In this document: positions 58,814-64,000 of the stretch, piece by piece
Layout of the letters: each line of letters begins with the position of its first letter
Numbering within the stretch: position 1 is the first letter of the stretch
Origin: Artemisia argyi
Taxonomy: Eukaryota; Streptophyta; Magnoliopsida; Asterales; Asteraceae
Direction: 5' to 3'
Length of the DNA: 64,000 bases
Assembly: GCA_030686995.1 (NCBI GenBank)
Contig: CM060692.1
Span: forward strand, 126,867,796-126,931,795
Notes under the pieces: model-generated
The model's database searches: none
Told to the model about the DNA's origin: nothing
What the model saw: the letters and a program-made list of their open reading frames with translations, nothing else
Made by a program: the position numbers and the translations under genes

Positions 58814-59596
58814 GAGTAAAGATCATTTGAGGACCAAACTTTTTTTACATACCAAGGGACTAATCTCCACCCTTCATCTTCCCTTCATCTTTATTTGATC
58901 TAATGGATGAGATTAATCCCAACAATTTAAAAAACTCATTTCATCTTTTTTTTTTTCAAATATTAATATCTTTCAAACCGTTAATCGTTAAGCGAAAAAA
59001 AATATACCGTTACGACGAGCATTTAATTATCTTTTATAGATAGGCTAATTGATATATTTTCGACAATTTTTTTTTTTTTCGTTTTTTTCACGTTTTTTTT
59101 TTCGTGGCCGAAAAAATCATATATGATATTACATATAATATCATATATGATATTACATATCATATATGTGATATGTAATATCATATATGATCTTATATGT
59201 AAAATCATATATGATATTGCATATCATATATGATATGCAATATCATATATGATTTTACATATAATATCATATATGATATTATATGTAATATCATATATGA
59301 TATGCAATATTATATATGATTTTTTTCCGGCCAAGAAAAAAAAACGTGAAAAAAATGATTTTTTTTTTTGAAAGTATATCAAAGTGCCCGTCTATAGAAA
59401 GATAATTAAATGCCCGTCGCGATGGTGCAATTATTTTCGCTTAACGATTAACGGTTTAAGAGATATTTAAATTATAAAAAATGGGTGAAATAATAAAATA
59501 CTTTTAATCTCAACCATTCATTTCCTTTTTAGATGGATGGTGGGGATGAGTCACTTGGTATGTGAGAAATGTTTGGTTTGTAGAATAACTCGACTC
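58814..59596. mobile_element. Foldback MITE of the Mutator (MULE) superfamily, 783 bp
   Basis: The arms are inverted over nearly the full length. From the left: GAGTAAAGATC, ACCAAAC, ACATACCAAG, then CCGTTAATCGTTAAGCGAAA and GCATTTAATTATCTTT; the same series reads inward from the right. A perfect 9-bp duplication flanks it, as for Mutator-like elements. The centre (59117-59322) is a near-palindromic array of ATCATATATGAT words. No ORF. Confidence 0.85.
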
Positions 59597-59605
59597 TTAT
59601 AATAT

Positions 59606-60186
59606 CTTTTACCTAATAAAATACAACCCCTAGTGGGGACTTTTCCATTTCAAAATAATCAAATCATACCTTATTAGGTAATAATTCAATTAATTTGATT
59701 TTTTTAAAAAGATATTTAGAGAAAAAAAAGTCTAAGTGTTTCCATAATTAGTCAAAATTCGTAGTTATTCATTTTTAAAGATAAAATTGGGTAACAATTA
59801 TATGTGTCAAAAATATGAAAAGAATAACTTCAGAAAGACGGGCGTGATTTACACAAATATAGGGGGTCAAAACTAAACTTTACAAAAACAAAACCACACA
59901 TGAATTTGGCTTATGCTCCGTAGATTTTTAATCAAAATTTTCTTTAAACACACTGTTACAATTCGAAACCCTTAAAAACATAAATCGAGCGATTCTAAAA
60001 TAAATCAAAAATATAGTTGTTCTTGCAGGTGATTATTAGGATAATCTTCATAAGTTATTTATGGAAGAACAAAGAATCTTTAAATAGCCTAAAGGTATGA
60101 TTTTTAATTTTTAATTTGTTGGTTTTATTTAAAAATTAAAATTGATATAGGGCTTTTAGTTATACTCTAAAAAGGTTTGTGGTTTT
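59606..60186. other. AT-rich sequence with no gene recognised
   Basis: Contains only a possible exon-like segment at about 60029-60094 (after TTCTTGCAG, before GGTATGA). No protein is recognised. Confidence 0.4.
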
Positions 60187-60420
60187 GCTGTATCACAATC
60201 ATCAGTTCTTGGTTTTCGTATATGCGCCAAATCCCTAGCTTTGAAGAAACTTCAAGTTACAGATTCAACCACGACAACCCTGCCGGAAGAACGACGGACT
60301 GAGTTGGTGTATCTGCAGTTATATAGCCGGAGAATAGATAAGACGCCGTTGAATTTTTTGAGTAGTCAAAACCCTAACCGTAAGGGTGGTTGTTCTTCAG
60401 GTGGTGGAGAAAGTAAATAG
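60187..60420 (+). pseudogene. Fragment of a KRP/ICK cyclin-dependent kinase inhibitor gene
   Basis: A 77-codon open frame ending in TAG. Motifs VSQSSVLGFRICAKSLALKK and YLQLYSRRIDKTPLNF follow the N-terminal pattern of plant KRP proteins (VSQ-SLGVRTRAKTLAL-L, then YLQLRSRRLEKPP), which restrain CDK-cyclin complexes in the nucleus. It lacks the family start and the C-terminal CDK-binding domain. Key arginines are changed (RTRA to RICA, LRSRR to LYSRR). There is no start codon in context, so it is a captured or relic fragment. Confidence 0.65.
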
Positions 60421-60969
60421 GGGTGTTCTATTGGTGAAAATATTAGTGGCCTTGATGTAATAAAATAAAGGTAAACATTGTGAAAGAAGATATAAATCTA
60501 TTATAGTCATGAACAATCCAATGTATTATTGGTTTCTATTGTCTTCTTAGGATGGAACAAAGTAACAACTTATAATTCAAGAAAAAAACAATTGGAATTT
60601 GATGAAATTTGTATTCGTTTTGGTGATTAATTTTTAGTTTCGTTGTTATATCGAGTTAATTTGTTTTAGTTTCGTTGTTATATCGAGTTAATTTGCTATT
60701 GTTTAAAGATCTATTATGTGAATTAGGTGTTACTTATGTAAATTAGTGTATTACAGGTCATGATGGTGCGGGCTGAGGTTAGAGTAGTTGTGACTGTGGT
60801 GGTGGTGCGTTGATGGTTATGGTGAAAGTTTACAAACTAGAGGTTAAATTGTTTGGTTAATTGTTTGTAATGTCAATTATAAATTTACGTTTTTTTGTTA
60901 TGTTTGATTCTTTGTGAGTTTAATTGGCTAATTGTTGAAACATGTGATTCAATTTGTGGTGTTTGATTT

Positions 60970-61440
60970 TAGGGGAAGGTGGATATCAAGGAGGAGAAGG
61001 AGACCGAGGGCTCGGTGGTGGCGGTAAAGAAGGTGAACTTATTCATATATTATATCTGTTTGTTTGCTGTTAGAAACGTACCTACTTTTATACAGGGTTT
61101 AAAGTGTAGGATGCACCTTTCATAAAGGAGACACGTGCTATGGAGCTAAAAAAACCATGTCCATATCAAAGGTAAAATTTAATTGAATGAATTTGTGCTG
61201 TTGCTAAAACATTCACGTTCGTTAAAAATGAATTTTCAATTAGAAGTGTTCTTTTATTTTATCCTTTCCTTTTTAGAAACAACAAAACTCATATGAGATT
61301 GTAAAGATTACTATAGATATTGAGCATAATTGCATAATTTCAGATAGGCAAATATGGAGTAGGAGACAAAGGCATTAATCGAGTCTTTTCAGTTATCAGG
61401 TTAGTTTCATAAAGGTTCCAAGACATGTTAGGAAGCCGTT
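60970..61440 (+). other. Exon-like fragments of unknown parent gene
   Basis: 60973-61031 (between an AG acceptor and GGTGAAC) reads GKVDIKEEKETEGSVVAVKK; 61345-61398 reads IGKYGVGDKGINRVFSVI before GGTTAG. Both look like captured exons with flanking splice signals. The parent is not recognised. Confidence 0.3.
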
Positions 61441-62240
61441 AGCAAGGGTAGAAATGTTATAATGATCTTGACGAATAGAAATATGGCTTAACATTTGGGG
61501 TAAATAGTTCAAGTTGACATTTGGCCTAATTTTTATTTTTTGCATCGATTAATGTTCCTTAAACTGTTAGGATTTTTGTTTTTCATTATAAAATTAAACA
61601 AGCTTATATACATTTACAACTACTTATTTAGTGATTTGGATGTTGTTTAACATGTCATTGCATCTATATCCTTTCTATTAGTTCAGTGGTAATGAGGAAC
61701 ATGTGTCTTTTTGGAATATTTGTTGGTTTTTATAATGTTTGTTCATATCAATTACCGGCATAATTTGATAAAGTTCCAGTGTTCCTTAGATGATCGTCCT
61801 ATGTGTCTTTTTGCAGAGACTATCACTATCTTCAAAAATCAATTACTCTATGGTGGATAGTATCGTTGGTGACTAGATAAGCAAATTGGTCTTCTCTTGG
61901 TCTCATAAGTTTTCTTACATGTACATCATTTTTTTCTAGCACTCTCTCTAAAAGTAAAATATGAGCTTTTTGTTAAAAAAAAAAAAAGTAAACTATATTT
62001 TGACTTAAAATACAATACGTTGCAGGATTATCTGTTCTCAAGTAGTTAATATTATCATTACGCACACATATGAAAACTAATCAGATACCACGAGTTTATT
62101 TGCAAAAAGGGCAGTAGTTAACGTACTAAAAAACTTTAAATTTAACTTGAAAACTCTTTCAAAAATTAAATGTTCCTCAGTTCTGATCATAATGTAATGT
62201 TAGAAGCTTATTTAAATAAAAGTTGTTTGTGTTCTTGCAG

Positions 62241-62393
62241 CCAAGTGCTAAAAAGAACCGCCCAGATGATGACGTTGCCAATGTGCAAGAATCTGGAAAT
62301 GAAAATAACGAAACGAATGAAGCGGGTAGTGTTGTTGGTGAGGAGGAAGAGGATATGGAATATGATGATGATGAAACACAAGATGATGAATAG
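62241..62393 (+). pseudogene. Acidic C-terminal exon fragment, parent unknown
   Basis: After the acceptor GTTCTTGCAG the frame encodes PSAKKNRPDDDVANVQESGN, then an E/D-rich tail (EEEEDMEYDDDETQDDE) and TAG, for 50 residues. Such acidic tails are common in chromatin and nucleolar proteins, but nothing here singles out a family. Confidence 0.4.
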
Positions 62394-62836
62394 AACTATA
62401 ATACCTTGTGTCGTTTTCTGGTCACCCAAGTTTCGCCCGAAAAAGAGCCAGTTTCAAGTGACACACCGAGCACCAGAATGATATCTCGGATCATGAAGAG
62501 GGCATTATATGATTAGTTCTTTGCTCTCGAAAGGTTAGTAGATATTCAAAAATTGATATGGAGTAATATTAGGGGATATATTTTTTTTCTTGACAAATAT
62601 TAGCCATTTGTCAATAGTTTAGTGTTCGTTAGTTTTATGTTTGTTATAAAGTTTAATCCAATCTTTGTTTTCTTATAGAACATCTCGACTGGTATAGACT
62701 ATAAAGTCATTAGATAACCCCTTCCTTTGAAAAAAGGTCTAAAAAAGGTGTAAAATTGTTCCATAAGTATAAAAGGGGAATGCTACTTTTCAATAATCTA
62801 TCAATTTCTTTCGAAAGGTGTTAGATCATTCATTTA

Positions 62837-63124
62837 ATGATGTGTTTTTTTAGCAATTTTAGAAGCTATCAATCTGGTTGTAAAGTTAGGAATGAAGATT
62901 GTAGGTATAATAATGACTTGGGACAAAAATTTAATAGGATCCATCCTCAGGTACCTGGCTTTGAGCATTATAAACCAAAAGATTACACTCCATCTCATGT
63001 TTCTTTCTACATGAATATGATACGTAGATGTATGGTTCGTTACGAATATCTATGCCTATTCGTGATAGTTGTTAGCAACATTTTGACACCGATTTTGTCG
63101 TCGGTTATTGTCTTTGTTGTGTAG
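62837..63124 (+). other. Unrecognised ORF, possible gene fragment
   Basis: 95 codons. The middle (NNDLGQKFNRIHPQVPGFEHYKPKDYTPSH) has a non-random, protein-like composition, while the end is a hydrophobic run probably read from an intron. A GGTACC donor-like site lies near 62950. No family recognised. Confidence 0.25.
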
Positions 63125-63500
63125 GCTTTCGTTGGTGGACATCGAAAGGTATAGTTGTATTATTGTGAATGAAAATCGTCAAACGGGTTGAATAACACAA
63201 CTCTATACACAATGTGATATTCTCTTTCATCTCCTAATTCATACTCTAATTTTAACCGACTTTAATGATATAATTATTATCTTTCAAATAAAGATACCTA
63301 AATATTCACTAAAATTTATAGTAATTATATCAAAACCCCGTTAGTGCGACATATGTCAAAACGAACCTAGCTTATTCACAACATTTTTCCCGTGCAATTC
63401 TGCAAAAGCTAATGTATGTGCTTGTCCTATTTTTTGTATGACACTTATACATCTTATTGAAATTTATGTATGTGCTTGTCAAACTCTGCTTTAATTTCAT

Positions 63501-63671
63501 TTGTCTCCAACTACCAAATCTTCAGCTTGTCCAAATGCACTCACCCAGGGATCACAAAGAGCAGCTGAAGTTGCTGCTTTATGTTCTGTTCTCACTACAG
63601 AAAAGAAGGGACCATCCAATGCCTCTCTAATCCAACCCATAGAAGCTCACCATCTGGAAGCAACTCACCTG
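63501..63671 (+). pseudogene. Villin gene fragment (linker before the headpiece)
   Basis: The frame contains LTQGSQRAAEVAALCSVLTT then EKK, matching the conserved GSQRAAAVAALSxVLTAEKK stretch between the gelsolin repeats and the headpiece of plant villins, which bundle and cap actin filaments. The exon is followed by a GTACTA donor at 63672. The frame opens with TTG and no upstream villin domain is seen, so this is an isolated exon, probably captured or left from rearrangement. Confidence 0.65.
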
Positions 63672-64000
63672 GTACTAATAATTTCTAAAGAATTTCATTT
63701 TCAATACATTTTCATATGAGATTCGGCAGAAAAACATCAATTTACAATGTGAAAACCTTTTTCAATGAAATAAAACTGAAGTGTCCACTTTCTTAACAGT
63801 TAAGAGATGGTCTTTAGGTAATTTTACAGCCACACAGGTTGTGAGTAGATAGTTTGCCACCAACTCACTTAACCACCACAAGTTGAAGCAGTGATGAAGA
63901 TGAATTATTGGTCTTCCACCGTGAAAAATTACCATTTGACTTTAATTAACCATGACTATGAGGCGCAGTCATCGGAGGAATAGTCGTGGTAGTAGTAGCC
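63672..64000. other. Right edge of the window with no gene recognised
   Basis: A possible small exon lies at 63801-63838 (after TTCTTAACAG, before GGTTGTG). The sequence ends in GTGGTAGTAGTAGCC. Nothing can be assigned. Confidence 0.3.

Overview
The window is nuclear DNA of a flowering plant. AT-rich intergenic sequence is packed with nested LTR retrotransposons, a CACTA transposon, Helitrons and MITEs, with plant-type introns and long microsatellites. Several retroelement proteins resemble families that, as I recall them, are heavily amplified in Asteraceae (Tanacetum/Chrysanthemum/Artemisia group): the gypsy gag with its unusual protease-like tail, the large ORF inside the CACTA element, and the SIRE-type third ORF. 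I infer Asteraceae with moderate confidence. I found no intact ordinary host gene; almost all coding sequence is mobile-element coding or captured host-gene fragments.

Layout. (1) 1-1400: 3' part of a long LTR (family A), + strand. (2) 1401-12832: 5' part of a Copia element on the minus strand (gag pseudogene, initiator-Met-type primer site, LTR). Its LTR is split by a complete 6.6 kb family-A element (3724-10365) with ~3 kb LTRs, a 693 bp non-coding interior and a 5-bp target duplication TAGAG. (3) 12833-17350: degraded non-coding sequence with another family-A LTR end, a tandem repeat and a Copia LTR relic. (4) 17352-38398: 3' part of a SIRE-like Copia (third-ORF pseudogene, polypurine tract, partial LTR). 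It is interrupted by a gypsy element at 18865-37494 (duplication TTAAG), itself interrupted by a CACTA element at 23950-33842 (duplication TTC). (5) 38399-43619: a second SIRE-like 3' end, unassigned sequence and a truncated LINE. (6) 43620-50128: a second gypsy element of the same superfamily. (7) 50129-64000: two Helitrons, two MITEs and stretches carrying fragments of host genes (GMP synthase, a KRP-type CDK inhibitor, villin).

How the parts fit. The two gypsy elements use a tRNA-Asp-type primer site and carry only gag and/or a retropepsin-like protein lacking the D-T/S-G catalytic motif. They have no reverse transcriptase or integrase, so they must be mobilised in trans. The family-A element has no coding capacity at all (LARD type). 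The CACTA element lacks a transposase but carries a GRF zinc-finger gene and two further ORFs. The best leads are the conserved catalytically empty protease-like protein, the CACTA cargo with a possible +1 frameshift site, the palindromic TGACG arrays in the gypsy LTRs, and the captured gene fragments at the right end.
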